Below, piece by piece: positions 31,661-43,045 of a stretch of 64,000 bases of DNA. Within the stretch, counting starts at the first letter, position 1; every line of letters begins with the position of its first letter. The stretch spans positions 46,902,842 through 46,966,841 of the forward strand of contig JAMXBB010000009.1 of assembly GCA_024138015.1 (NCBI GenBank), in the 5' to 3' direction. The stretch is from Lumnitzera littorea (taxonomy: Eukaryota > Streptophyta > Magnoliopsida > Myrtales > Combretaceae). The position numbers and the translations under genes were made by a program. The notes under the pieces were generated by a model. It searched no databases, was not told the DNA's origin, and was given only the letters and a program-made list of their open reading frames with translations.

Positions 31661-32581
31661 TGATGAAGATTATGAATATATGAAGATTTATTATTCTATT
31701 ATTTGGATTAGACCATTATTTTGTATCTTTTATGCTAGATATAGTTTTATCATTATCTTTAGTCTATTAGACTTGATAAGATATAATTAGATTATTTAGT
31801 TTCCTTGTCAATTTTGTAGGTGGCAAATTAATAGCAGTCAAATTAGGTTTTCATGGTAGGTTTCATATTTGACATTACTCTTTATATAGTCTTTTCTTAT
31901 TAGGATGGACATGATACATTATTAATTGAATAAAATTTACTTCTTTCAAAATTGTAGTGATTTCATCTTTTTTATTGATAGTGTAGGGCTATCAAAAGTG
32001 TGAAGCCATCAATCCCTTTTCTTTATCTTTTGATATTTTACAAAACCATAGTCATGTTATTTTCTTCATCTTCATATTGTTCTAAGCACATCCACGGAAA
32101 TCTATGCAAATTCAATAATTGCTTTAATGTCACTAATATTTGTTGAAGATTATCAAAATCAAATTCCAAAGGTTACCAACAATAAGAGACTTGCAATTAA
32201 AATTTTAAGCCTTCAATTTTGATTCTAGAAGCAAGTCAAGTTTAGACCCTTGATGGTAAGAATTGCAAGCATGCTAATGAAGACATTCCATCATCTTTGC
32301 ATCAGTCTTGTGAATCATATACCATAAGGCTATTTCAAGTTCTTTATTTTATGAAGAAGATTATTGGGTTATTAATCTAAATATAATGGGTGAGCAATGA
32401 AAATTTAAGAAAAAGAAAAAAGAAAAAGATTCGTTCTATTTCTTCCATTTCTTTATTATTTATGATGAATTTCTTGGCATGCCTCATTATAATTGTTGTT
32501 TAATTTAATTTCCTAATTTATTTTCAATATCTCAAACATTGTTTTCAGTCCTTCAAATTAATTTGCTCTCATTATCTTGCA
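31661..32581 (+). repeat. Element E 5' LTR (start uncertain)
   Basis: The right end is set by the CA at 32,580-32,581 just before the primer-binding site. The left end is a guess at TGATGAAGATT (31,661), with no second LTR in the window to compare. A TATATAG box near 31,892 followed by AT-rich leader-like sequence fits an LTR promoter. Confidence 0.45.
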
Positions 32582-32587
32582 TTAGTT

Positions 32588-32600
32588 TGGTATCGAAGCC
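32588..32600 (+). other. Primer-binding site of element E
   Basis: TGGTATCGAAGCC matches 11 of 13 bases of the sequence complementary to the initiator Met-tRNA 3' end (TGGTATCAGAGCC). It lies seven bases after the LTR end. Confidence 0.75.
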
Positions 32601-32692
32601 TAGACCAGTGTTGTTTCTTTTTTTTTTTTTAAAAAAAATCTTTCTTTTGTCAAGGAAAAAAACCTTATTTTTTTTCCATACCCATAGAAAAA

Positions 32693-33950
32693 ATGTCGAA
32701 TATTGAAAAAACTTGTAGTAGTATAACTTTCAGGAATGAACCTATTGAAAACAACACTACTAAACAATTGAATCAATTAATGTCTAAGGTAGATGAGCTT
32801 ATAACCATGTATGGTATGATAAGTTGTCAATTAAAGACCCTTACAGTTCGTATGGACGTTCTAGAAGTTACTAGGTTACTCGTTGGTTAGGAGGAGGATG
32901 AAGAAATCGTCAATTAAGCCTTAAATATGTATCCTAATTTAAAGGATGAAATAGACAACACCTACCAAGGAATCTTACATAAGATGCCACATAGAAATTT
33001 TCAGGAAGATGACCTTTTAGGGTCCAATTAAAAAAACCTACACCGTAACAATCGTGTTGATGATACCACTAGACATATTAAGGTAGATCCATTTAATCAT
33101 TACTCTGAAGCAGTACATAGAGATTGTAAAGTGTGCTTTGTTAAGATGTTATCGATAGGTTAAACCAAATTATATTAAACTAATGTAGAACGACAGCTTT
33201 TGTGATTAAGGAAACTACCTATAGAGTATTAGGTAGAGATGAAAATCAAACTTAAGGCAACTACCTATAGAGTATATGGTAGAGATGAAAATCAAACTTA
33301 AGGAGAAATACATTCCTTTATCTTATCAAGATAAACTCTATAAACAATACATCAATGTTAGGTAAGGAAACACGATGGTTAAGGAATACATAGTTAAGTT
33401 TGATGAACATTTGATTAAGGGTAATGAGCTAAAGTCGCTTAAGTTAACAGTCTTTAGGTTTATGAATGCTTTGCGACCTAAGGTTAAGGGAGAGCTTGTC
33501 CCCTCTATGATGAGACTGTAGAACAAGCTTTTCAAGAAGCTTTAATGAAATTTGGTTTAGGCTACCTAAGTGTTTAGTTCACAAGTTGAGAAGAGTATCC
33601 AGGAAGAGCAATCTTAATGAGAGGTTGAGCAAATCTATTGGGAATGCCCTTGTAGCACCTAATACTGTTAATCTTATTGCAAATTAGAATAGCAACACCA
33701 AAGGTAAGAATAGTGTTATATAGAGTTTGAAGGCTAGTTCTAGTCAAATGTGTTATAAGTGTCATGATATTGGTCACTTTGCCTATGAGTGTCTAGCTAG
33801 GTACCTTCATGTGAGAGAGGGAAAGGCATTAGAGAATGATAACTATGAGGAATTAGATCATATTACAAAAGAGGGTGTTAGCAACAAGGATGGCATGGGC
33901 TTGGATTGTAGTACCGGTAACTTAAATATGGTTAGGTGTCTTATTTGACA
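32693..33950 (+). pseudogene. Gypsy Gag with CCHC knuckle (element E), broken
   Basis: Starts MSNIEKTCSSITF at 32,693 and stays open for 65 codons with a heptad-like stretch, then is stopped and shifted. The capsid core is seen around 33,297-33,510: LKEKYIPLSYQDKLYKQYIN and VKEYIVKFDEHLIKG, then FRFMNALRPKVKGELVPSMM, the classic gypsy Gag block L-E-Y-P-SY---LY-Q...EY--KF-EL. The knuckle CYKCHDIGHFAYEC (33,751-33,792) has all four zinc ligands. A 46-base direct duplication at 33,213-33,303 disrupts the region before the core. Confidence 0.85.
33213..33303 (+). repeat. 46-base tandem duplication in element E gag
   Basis: AACTACCTATAGAGTATTAG starts at 33,213 and is repeated at 33,259 (AACTACCTATAGAGTATATG), each copy ending TCAAACTTAAGG. 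46 is not a multiple of three, so it also shifts the frame. Confidence 0.9.
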
Positions 33951-33959
33951 TAGGAAGGA

Positions 33960-34330
33960 GGATGATCAGAGAAGGATTAGTATATTCCGCACCTATGGAA
34001 AATTTAACGGTTATAACTGTAAGGTAATCATTGATGGAGGTAGTAGCATGAATGTAGTGTTGCAAGTTATGATGCGTAAGTGAGGTATTAAACTTGAAAT
34101 ATACCCTAACCCTTATAAGGTAGCTAGGGTAGATTAGACTACATTTTCCATCATTCAAAGATGTTTAGTTCCCTTATACTTGGTTACTTTCATAAACAAA
34201 ATTTGGTGTGATGTAGTACCCATGGATATTACTCATATTATTTTAGGGAGACCTTAATTATATGACCTAGATGTGGTTCATTGTGGTAGGACTATCACTT
34301 ATGTATTCATACATGATGGAAATAATCACT
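33960..34330 (+). pseudogene. Gypsy retropepsin-like protease (element E), broken
   Basis: The reading is RTYGKFNGYNCKVIIDGGSS followed by MNVVLQ (about 33,987-34,065), with catalytic Asp in IDGGSS. Later come IKLEIYPNPYKVARVD (about 34,086-34,133), RCLVPLYL near 34,161-34,184 and IWCDVVPMDITHIILGRP (about 34,200-34,253), including the ILGRP flap-end block. The Asp-Gly-Gly-Ser active site occurs in some plant gypsy elements in place of Asp-(S/T)-Gly. Three stops interrupt the segment, and a stop follows Pro of LGRP where the family has Trp (TGG to TAA). Confidence 0.85.
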
Positions 34331-34368
34331 ATCGAAATAACTTAAGGTAAGTACAAATAAGGGAGTGA

Positions 34369-35344
34369 TGATAGGAATCAACTCCTTGGATCAATCACAT
34401 GCAGCCAGGCCAGAGGACTGTAAGGACTCACATAAAGAATACTGGCTCGAAACCCCATTTAGGGTGAGGATTCTTATTCTGATCTCCATCTTTTATACTA
34501 CTGTCGATCCTAGTATTGAGCTCTCATAAATACCTACATAGTTTTTGAGCTACCAAGCTGTCATATCGACCTGCTAAGCATGCATGCCAACTAGCCAACC
34601 AGCCATACCTATTGCCGACCTCATACCATGACCTAGGTAGCTCCCAAGCTAACCAGCATCAAACCTCTATCTGAGTTGGGCTACCTATATGCCCAATTTA
34701 GAGAGGATTAGAATATCCTTTAGTACTTGAGCTCTAACTTAAACTAGACCAAGTCAGCTTTGGCTATTGACCTTCCTCTAACTTGGTCCGAGTAGGATCC
34801 TATAATTGCCAAGTAGCCTCAGAATTCATTTCAACTTAGCTAACTACACTACAGGCCTCTAGTTATCTCTTAACACGTGTCTTCTAGCAGAATAGTCTAT
34901 AATGATTCCTTACTTTACCATATAGTGTATCATTTGCCATTTTCACCCCTTTTAAGAATGTTTTAGGATTTTTTTGTATATTATCCATTTTGTCTTTTCC
35001 TTATTTAGTGTAACCTTCGTTAATGTCATATAAATACCTTACTTCCTTGTAAGCAGACAACACAACATTGCATTATTGATTATTACAAGTTTCCTTTCCT
35101 GAGTAATCTTAGCATTCTCACTTTCTCTTAACTCTTATCTATTTTCTTTAGCAAGGAGTAGTAGCGAGTGAACTTATAATTTGGACTGGTGAGTCACATT
35201 TAGTGAATTATAAGCCAAATAAGATTAGTTGGTGTATCATAATCGATTGGTAGTTGCTTAGATTTTCTAGTCTCCCCTTTACTTTCTTTTAGTTGACTTC
35301 CATTTATGGTGCTTCTCCATATATACGACTCCGAAGACACATAA
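34369..35344 (+). repeat. Element H 5' LTR (G1 LTR family)
   Basis: TGATAGGAATCAACTCCTTG at the start matches the 3' LTR at 63,102, and its reverse complement ends the minus-strand copies at 55,293, 56,538 and 61,500. The end is ...GACACATAA, the mutated equivalent of GACGCATCA in element D. Length about 976 bases, against 923-935 in other copies. Confidence 0.9.
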
Positions 35345-35351
35345 GCTTTGT

Positions 35352-35363
35352 TGGTATTAGAGC
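35352..35363 (+). other. Primer-binding site of element H
   Basis: TGGTATTAGAGC matches 11 of 12 bases of the initiator-Met-tRNA primer sequence, eight bases after the LTR. Confidence 0.85.
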
Positions 35364-35684
35364 ATAGTTTTGAGAGGGAGTGCAATGATGTTTTGTTCGT
35401 ATTTGCTGTTAGTAGCTACTATGTTCCTTCTGTAGCTGCTGTAGCATATTTGGGTGAAGTAAGTTTTGAAGTTGTGAGATGTGAAGTGGAGGTTTGTAGA
35501 TTTGTAAGTGTCATTCCTATTGTTACTCTATTTTTCACTACAAAAACATAGCAAGTTCATTTCCATTGTATTTGAGTAAATGTTGGGTGTTGAAGTTGTT
35601 AGAGTGTATTAGTGAGGTTCTGGGTAGTAAGTAAAAGTGTTTGTTGTGTATTATGTTGTCAACTTGTCGGAGAAGTATTACATT

Positions 35685-36892
35685 ATGTCAGATTCAAGTA
35701 TTCAAGGTGCTATTGGTGACTTGAGTAGTGGTGCTAATGCTAGTAGTAGTTAAAACGATAGTAATACCCCTAGGTTAGTTGATGAGAAGTTAACAGACTT
35801 ACCAATCTTGTTAAGAGTTTAGTTATTGCGATACAAGCTAACAAGCAGCAACCATAGGGTGTGCTTCATCGTAACCCACTTGATAATTTTCTTGAGAGAT
35901 GATATGGCCAAGGTAGCTTAGCTAATCGCCTAGTTTGATCTTACCGAGTTAGAGGAGTAGCGGACCGAGTTGCTAGACGATTGTTAGAGTTGGAAGAGAT
36001 TGAGGAGGCAAATGTAGAGGAGTATGGAGAGGAAGGAGAAGAGGTTGAATATTACAAAGCACCAGAATGAGGATGATAAGCTCCTCAAGGACTTGATAAT
36101 GTCAAGGTCCAGATTCCAACCTTTGTTGGAAGTGAAGATGCAAATGAGTGCTTATAGTAGGAATAGAAGGTGTTTGACTGTTATGGGTATACTGATGTAG
36201 TAAAGGTATGACTTGTTGCACTTGAATTTTTTGAATATGCTGCCATGTGGTTGAAGAATTTGAATGCATCTAGAGCAAGAGACGGAAGACGGAGTTTAAG
36301 GACTTGGGAAGAGATGAAGAGATTGTTGAGGGGAAGATTTGTACACGAAACCTACTTACATGACACATTTTCCAAATTGCAAGAGCTTCGTTAAGGAGGT
36401 TGATATGTTGATGACTATGTGAAATAATTTCAAATGTTGATGATCTAAGTAGACGTGAAAGAGCTTGAAGCTTGTAATGTATCACGGTTCATCTATGGAC
36501 TCAAATATGAGATTTGCAATATTGTGGAAGTATAGAGATTCTATATACTAGAGGAGGCTATTAAGGTAGCGATAAGGTTAAAAAGTAGAGGAAAAATGCC
36601 CTGAGCAGATATGTACTAAGTTTTTCTTGAGCTCTTTCTCCAAGTTGATTGGCTCATGCCAAGTTGAGGAAAAACATGATCGACTTAATGAAAGTTGAGT
36701 AGGCAAGAAGAGTTAAGCTAAAGATAGGCTAACCCTGAGGACATATGAGAAAGGATAAACCTTTAGACGGAAGACAAGCAAGGTAAAGTGCTTCAAATGC
36801 TTATGTTTTGAACACATAGCTATTGAGTGTCTAAATCGACGTACCATGGTGCTTTGAGGAGATGTAGTGGACATCACTAATGAGAGTAAGCC
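35685..36892 (+). pseudogene. Gypsy Gag (element H), broken
   Basis: ATG at 35,685 opens MSDSSIQGAIGDLSSGANAS, the same N-terminus as in elements A and D (M-S-(D/N)-SS-(V/I)-Q). After stops the capsid part is read near 36,230-36,370: EYAAMWLKNLNASRARDGRR, SLRTWEEMKRLLRGRFVHET, YLHDTFSKLQELR. A variant knuckle, CFKCLCFEHIAIEC, lies at about 36,790-36,831; it keeps C-x2-C-x4-H-x4-C although the usual Gly is Phe and Glu precedes His. The frame is then cut by element B inside the Gag-protease linker, at 36,892, after the AAGCC target copy. Confidence 0.85.
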
Positions 36893-37439
36893 TAATACGG
36901 GTTTGTAGATGAACATACGAGCTTAATATCACACATAACCAAGGGGTGTGTCTAGACTGCGAGATAGTCCAAAGGATAAATGATAATTGAAGGTTGAGCA
37001 GGGGTTCTTATGTATCGATGATGGATATGATGCACCAACGCTTCATACGAGCTCGGATCACACTTAATATGATGCACAAGGATGATCAGAAGTCACTCAC
37101 CACTAGTCCATGCTCAATGGGTTAGATAAAAGTAGCTTAAGAATAAGCAGCAGAACACTTAGATCAAGAGAGTAAGTCTGAAAAATTCAATGTGATAACT
37201 GTTGTGGCTATTACAATGTATTATATGACTCAATTAGGGTAAATCCTAAGTGAGAGTAAATTACAAAAGAGATTTCTACTAGTAAAGGGAAAAGAGAATA
37301 ATTTATAGGGGTATTAATGTAATCGAGCAAAAAGAACATCTGTTGGTAGTAAGGACAGTACAGATATAAGAAAAGGATAGCATGTACGTAATTTACTCAT
37401 TCTATGGTCCCAATAATACTACTGGTTAAGCAGGGACAG

Positions 37440-38360
37440 TGATACGGACTCATAGATAAACATACGAACCCAATATTACGTGTAACCAAAGGGGTGGGTT
37501 TAAGCCGTAAGATGGCTTGAAAAATAAATGATAGTTGAAGGTTGAATAAGAGGTTCCTGTGCACTAACAAAGAATATGAAGCACTAATGCCTCACACAAG
37601 CTCAGGTTACACTTGATATGACGTACAAATATAGCCGGAGGTCACTTGCCACTAGTCCACGCTTGAATGGGCTAAATAAGAGTAGCTCAAGAGTAAGAGG
37701 GATACTTAGCTTGAGAGTGAAAAAGTTCAGTGTATTCTCTATATTCTAATGTCCTTAACTTTTATAGTATGACGGTATTTATATCATCCCATTAAGGTAA
37801 ATCCTAAGTTACAGAAATTACAAAAAGAATGGTCCTTATTTGCTAAAAACAAAGAGAACAATTTACAATGAAAATATGAATCGTGCAAAAGAAGGAACAC
37901 AAACGTCCTTTGTTAGAAAGGATAGTATGGATGTCAGTAAAGGATAGTGTGCGGGCGTTTTTGTTGCGATTCTGATAGTATTGTGGTCCGGGCAGGGGTA
38001 TACCTTAGTTCAGGCTTGTTCGTCGTTAGAAGGGGTTGGACAGTGGTTGGTTCAGGGACGGCTCATATTAGGGGTTAGCCTTGGATGGTCTGCTCCTGAT
38101 AGTTCTTCTCGGCCTCAATACAATGGAGATTGCTACATTCAGATTTGGCGCTTGGATTATGATTTAGTAGAAGGTTCGGCACGTCATATTGGTTGATCAT
38201 CTCGATAACATCTTGGATGGCATGGAGAGCAAAGTAGCTCGACAGATTGAGTTGGGGTAAGCACTGCTCTTTGGCACTTAACTCTCCTTGGACAGCTCGA
38301 TGGACTACCTAGGAGAGCCCTTGGGCTCGAGAGCATGTAATTGGTCCTTGATCCTTGTCA
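37440..38360 (-). repeat. Element A 3' LTR
   Basis: Starts TGATACGGACTCATAGATAA and ends TGATCCTTGTCA (plus reading), 921 bases. Aligns along its whole length with 43,046-43,968; over the first 200 bases the two look roughly 85-90% alike by eye. A 71-codon frame inside it (37,981-38,196) is LTR sequence only. Confidence 0.92.
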
Positions 38361-38370
38361 TCCCCTCTGG
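38361..38370 (-). other. Polypurine tract of element A
   Basis: On the minus strand CCAGAGGGGA directly abuts the 3' LTR. It is the plus-strand primer position. Element B has the equivalent CTGGAGGGAA at 44,351-44,360. Confidence 0.75.
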
Positions 38371-39740
38371 GTTATTCGAGATTTGGGGTCAAATCTAGTT
38401 TGGGTCCAGTTTGCTCACCTTTAGGAGTGTAAGGTTGGAGGTCGGCAATGTTGAAAGGGTTTGAGACTCTATATCCTTTAGGTAATTTGATCCTATAAGC
38501 ATTAGGATTGATCTTTTCAAGCACCTTGAAAGGTTCGTTGGCTTTGGGAGACAACTTGCTCTTCCTCAAGTTTGGGAATCATTCCTCGCTAAGGTGTATC
38601 TAAACTAAATCGCCTAGCCAAAATTCTCTCTTCTTTCGTCCTCAACTTCGCTTCTTAAGCTTAATAGCAGCTTGACCCAGTTGCTCTACAACCTTTTGGT
38701 GCATGGTTTTGATGGCTTCTACTTTCTCGACAGTTGGCCAATCATCACCATTAGTTCTCAGTTGGGGTACTTGGTCCAATAGGAGCTCGAGGTTGAACCC
38801 ATAGGTGACTTCAAAGGGAGACATGCTTGTGACGTTGTGGGCGGTCCAATTATAGGAAAATTCGATGATTGGTAGGCATAGATCCCAAGTGACTATGTTT
38901 CGTTTGACAGAGTCCTGTAACAAAGCTCCCACAGTTTGGTTGACAACTTCAGTTTGCCCATCGGTCTGTGGATGGCAGGATGTGCTGTATAATAACTTGG
39001 TTCTTAGTCGCCTCTAAAGTGTCTTCCAAAAGTGGCTCATGAACTTGGGGTCTCGATTCGAAACTATGGTTCTAGGTATGTCGTGAAGCTTAATCACCTC
39101 CTGCAAAAAAAGAAAAGAGATAGCTAAAGCATTGTTAATCTTGGAACAGGGTACGAAATGTGCTATCTTGCTAAATCGATCTACAACCACCATGATGGAG
39201 TCCTTTCCTTGGGATGCCTTCGGTAATCCTAACATGAAGTCCATACTCAGCTTGGACCATGGTTTGGTCGGGATTGGCAAGGGTTGGTAGTGTCTGTACT
39301 TAGCTTGACTCTTCGCTTTTTGGCAAGTCACACATTTTTCTAGCTGGATTGGACATCTCTCTTCATCCTTGGCCAAAAGAATCTAAAGGATAATATCTCA
39401 TAAGTTTGGTACTGGCCAAAGTGTCTTGTCAATCCCCTTTCATGCACCTTGCGCACTAGTAGTTCTCGCATGGAATAGATCGGGATACATAGCCTCCTCT
39501 TCTTAAATAAGTATCTGTCTTCTTTGTGATAGTCATCCAGTGTCTGTCCTTCCTTACAATGGGCGTAGATAGGACCAAAGTGTAGGTCCTCGGCATACAA
39601 ATACTTGATGGTTGAAAAACTAAGTAACCTTGTTTGTAGTTCCGTTAGGAGGGTATGCCTTCTCGATAGGGCCTCAACTACTACATTGTTCTTTCCGTTC
39701 TTATATTTTACGACATAAGAAAAACCCTCCATGAACTCAA
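38365..39740 (-). pseudogene. Gypsy integrase and pol C-terminus (element A), broken
   Basis: From the right, 39,340-39,732 is open for 130 codons: the end of RNase H (MEGFSYVVKYKNGKNNVVVE, ALSRRHT) and the integrase zinc domain with HERGLTRHFGQ. Next, 39,014-39,376 (120 codons) has the C-x2-C pair CVTCQKAKSQAKYRHYQPLP and the core WSKLSMDFMLGLPK, where the first catalytic Asp is kept. VDRFSKIAHFVPCSK follows, then IVSNRDPKF, in which the second catalytic Asp (SDRD in the family) has become Asn. The region at 38,642-38,950 has TEVVNQTV, with the third catalytic Glu kept, and WDLCLPIIEFSYN; 38,372-38,569 is the C-terminal tail (AYRIKLPKGYRVSNPFNIAD). No chromodomain was recognised. Confidence 0.9.
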
Positions 39741-41480
39741 CCTACTTGGCCTATCTCCGAGACAACTTCGATTGGCTATTTAGATATCTCAAGGATTCAT
39801 GATTGGTGTAGATCACGAATTCCTTGGATAGCAAGTAGTGTTACCACACTATCAAGGCTCGAATTAAGGAGTAGAACTCGTTATCATAGATGGAATAGTT
39901 AAGTGTGGCTCCTCGAAGTTTCTCAATGAAGTAAGTAATAGGTCAGCATTCTTGTATCAATACAACACCTATACCTAGTCCGGATGCATCATACTCTACC
40001 TCAAATACCTTATTGAAGCTCTATAGAGCTAAGATGGGGGCTGTAGTTAGCTCCTCCTTTACGTCTTCAAAACTCCTCCTCTCTTTCTCACCTCATTTGA
40101 ATTCAACATTCTTCTTGAGGAGTTTGGTGAGTGGGGCTACAATCGTATTGAAATTCTTTATGAATCAGCGATAAAATCATGCTAGGCCGTGGAAACTTCT
40201 CACATCGGCAGAACAGGTTATCTCGGACCATTCTATAATTGCTTTTATCTTCTCCTCATCAACTCGAATGCCACCTCCACTTCTTTAGATTGGCATAGAG
40301 TTATTCTGCTTGAAGTTTTGCAAGCACTTGTCGGAGATGCTCTTGATGTGTCTCCATGTCGGGACTGTATACTAGAATGCCATAAAAATAAACCACGACA
40401 AACCTTCTCAATAACTCTTGGAGCATGTGATTCATAAGTCGTATGAATGTGCTTAGCACATTGGATAGCCCAAATGGCATTGCAAGCCATTCATACAAAC
40501 CATGTCATGTCTTGAAGGCAGTCTTCCACTCATTGCCTTCACGCATTCAAATCTGATAGTATCTAAACTTGAGATTGATTTTAGAGAACACTCTTGCTCC
40601 ACTTAACTCGTTTATCATATCATCAATCTTAGGTATGAGATACCTATACTTGATGGTGATTCGATTGATGGTTCGGCTATCTATGCACATCCTCCAAGAA
40701 CCATCTTTCTTCAGTACTAATGGGACCGGTACAGTACAGGGGCTTAGGGACTTGCATACATACCCGTTCTTCAAGAGGTTGTCTACTTGCCTTTGTAGCT
40801 CAGTAACCTATTCAGGGTTTAGCCTATAAGCAGGCTTGTAATGTAGCTCTTGGCTGTAGGTTAATCGCATGCTCGACGCTTCATATTAGGGGTAAACCCT
40901 TTGGTAGCTCCTCCGGAAACAAGTCAGCAATGTCTTTCAGTAGTGTTTTTACCTTGGTCGACAGCTCTTCTTCCCTGGGTCTCGTCTTTAGAAGTCTCCT
41001 GGCAAGCAGATAGGTTAGTCCCTTTAGCTCCATTTCTTTTTTCAGTTTGGCTCGGGTCAATACTAAAGCCTCCCTTTTCAGGGTTCGGCTAAGTTGGGAC
41101 TACATAACTTTTACCTACTCGACAGTTATGGGACCCAATAATTTCAATCTTCTTCCTTCATGCTCCACAGAACATATGTTCCTCCTTCCGTCATATATAA
41201 TTGCTTGGTCGAACATCTATGGTCGACCAAGTAGAAGGTGGGACGCATTCATAGGCAGCACATCATTGAGCACTTCATCTCGATATTTCCCTATATAGAT
41301 TAACATATACACTTGTTTGTTCACTTGTAGGGCTCCCTTATCATTGAGCCAATGAAGCTTGTAATGTTTCGAGTGAGGCATGGTCGGTAATTTCAGCTAG
41401 TAGACTATAAATGTAGAGGTTGTATTGGTGTAGCTCTTACTGTTTACAATCAGCATGCATAGTGATTCATTCACCTTGCA
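39640..41480 (-). pseudogene. Gypsy protease, reverse transcriptase and RNase H (element A), broken
   Basis: The protease active site near 41,430-41,450 reads IVNSKSYTN where relatives have V-D-(S/G)-x-S-C-T-N: Asp, Gly and Cys have each changed by G-to-A steps. HYKLHWLNDKGALQVNKQV and ASHLLLGRPW follow. Reverse transcriptase is clear at 40,547-40,774 (VLKKDGSWRMCIDSRTINRI, YRYLIPKIDDMINELSGARV) and 40,301-40,498 (MYEWLAMPFGLSNVLSTFIR). The catalytic YFDD is YFYG at 40,379-40,390, so both aspartates are lost. RNase H is recognisable only in pieces near 39,750-40,000. This enzyme set would make element cDNA; here it is inactive. Confidence 0.9.
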
Positions 41481-41689
41481 CCTAATATGGAAGAGATTTT
41501 CCCTTTCCTCGTCTTTAGGCACATAACTGATACTTATTGTCCTCTTCAACCCTAAAGCAATCGACATGAAGTTGCCTTCCTCGTTGTGGATAACTTCCTC
41601 CTTAAATAGCTTGGTCTATTCATCCTCCTTCGACTCCTCTACTTCCTCATCAATACTATCGACCTCAACGATCGGCGCCTTGCCTCAGT

Positions 41690-42825
41690 TCACCATCGTT
41701 CGCCTGTTTGGACACTGAGCAACCATGTGCCCAAATCCTTGGCATTTGAAACACTCGATCTCACTTGTCTTCCTTTTTAAACTCTGACCTTTCTCAAACT
41801 TCCTTGATGGTTCCTTCTCTACTCAGGTACTCTGAGCAAGTTGGGTCTTAGTGACCTTACTCGGTTCCATTCGCATAGGTCTGCTCGGAACAGGTCGACT
41901 ATTGCTAGGACGGTTGACATTTGGTTGGATTCTTCTTATTTAGTGCCTTTCTATCCTCTGGGTGGCTCAAATTACATCATCGAGTGTTCTAACATCCAGG
42001 GTTTTCAGGACATCCCCAATCTTATACCTCAATTGAATTGAGATACAGTTCAGTCTTCTGGCTCTACAACTTCACACCGAATCATTAGCATTTGGAACTC
42101 CTTAACGTAAACATCTACGCTTAATCTTCCTTGTCTTAATTCTCATAGTCTCCTGAAGACATCTTGCAGATAATAGCTCAGCACAAATCTCTTCCGTATA
42201 ACTCTCTTCATTTCATTCCAACTCCTAATCTCTCACTCTCCTCCCCTTCTTCTAATGGCTTGTAGGTTCTTCTATCATAGGTAGCATAACCGGTGAACTC
42301 CAACATAGCTAGCCTAACCTTTGCATTTTCGGGTGCTTTGTAGCATTCAAACTACTTTTCAATCTGATTTACCCAATCTAGGTAGTCCTCAGCATCACTA
42401 CTTCTAAAGAAACGTGGAATACGTATCCTCAATCCCTCAACCTTAAGGGCTTGTACATTCCTTTCTTTAGGTTTGTAGTACTCTTCTGCTTTGTCACCTT
42501 CTTTTACTTCTTCCTGAATCTCTTCAAGTGCTAGCCTTCATCTAGCATCCTTACCAATTCTTTCAGCTCAGGGTGGTCGAGCTGGAACGTCATCATTGCC
42601 AAACTGACCATTGCCTCAACCTTGCTATTTGCGTTCCCTAGTGGGGTTGTTTCTAGCTCACTGTTTGTCTTCTTGGATGATGGTCACCAGACTAGCTACC
42701 AAATCAGTAAGCCTATCTAAGTGGTCACCTACTGACTGTGGTGAGGAGCTTCCTTCTTGTTCTTGACCATGTCGAGTATTACTTTCTTGGTTTCCCAAAG
42801 TCCCTTGCACACTTGAATCCGACAT
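41690..42825 (-). pseudogene. Gypsy Gag (element A), broken
   Basis: ATG 42,825 opens MSDSSVQGTLGNQESNTRHG and runs in frame to 42,658; a further ATG at 42,840 lies upstream, but the 42,825 start matches the H and D Gag starts. The capsid part around 42,240-42,440 reads RIPRFFRSSDAEDYLDWVNQ then IEK, a gypsy Gag block. The zinc knuckle at 41,712-41,753 is intact: CFKCQGFGHMVAQC, followed by PNRRTMV. An acidic linker EVDSIDEE leads to protease. Stops interrupt the middle. Confidence 0.88.
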
Positions 42826-43030
42826 TGATGTTTGCTTCATAATGACGATTTCCCAACAAATACACAGTCACCCACACTTTGTTTTAGCATATCAAAAACA
42901 AGGGAAAACAGAGTACGAAACACTTCTTATTACTAAACTTCAAAGTTAACAATAGAACCAATTTCACACGAGAGTAGTGATAAATTATTAAAAGAATACA
43001 GTAGTAGAATCCAGCTTCAACTGTAGCCAA

Positions 43031-43042
43031 GATCTAATACCA
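43031..43042 (-). other. Primer-binding site of element A
   Basis: Minus strand TGGTATTAGATC, 10 of 12 matches to the initiator-Met-tRNA primer sequence, directly inside the 5' LTR. Confidence 0.8.
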
Positions 43043-43045
43043 AGA

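Larger units (their letters stand above)
31661..34368 (+). mobile_element. Ty3/gypsy element E, cut by element H after protease
   Basis: A probable 5' LTR (about 31,661-32,581) is followed by a good primer-binding site (32,588-32,600), a gag frame from 32,693, a CCHC knuckle (33,751-33,792) and an aspartic protease region to about 34,330. At 34,369 the LTR of element H begins, so reverse transcriptase, RNase H, integrase and the 3' LTR of E should lie beyond the right edge of the window. The protease type (Asp-Gly-Gly-Ser with ...LGRPWLYD-like block) and Gag start differ from H, A, B and D, so E is a separate gypsy lineage. Frames are broken by several stops. Confidence 0.75.

Noticed and set aside
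34369..35344. Possibility that E and H are one element with a central LTR
   Set aside because: E and H have different Gag starts and protease types, and H has its own primer site and gag after this LTR; two elements are required.
37981..38196. 71-codon plus-strand frame with Trp/Gly-rich text
   Set aside because: It lies entirely within the 3' LTR of element A and is disrupted in the partner LTR; no domain.
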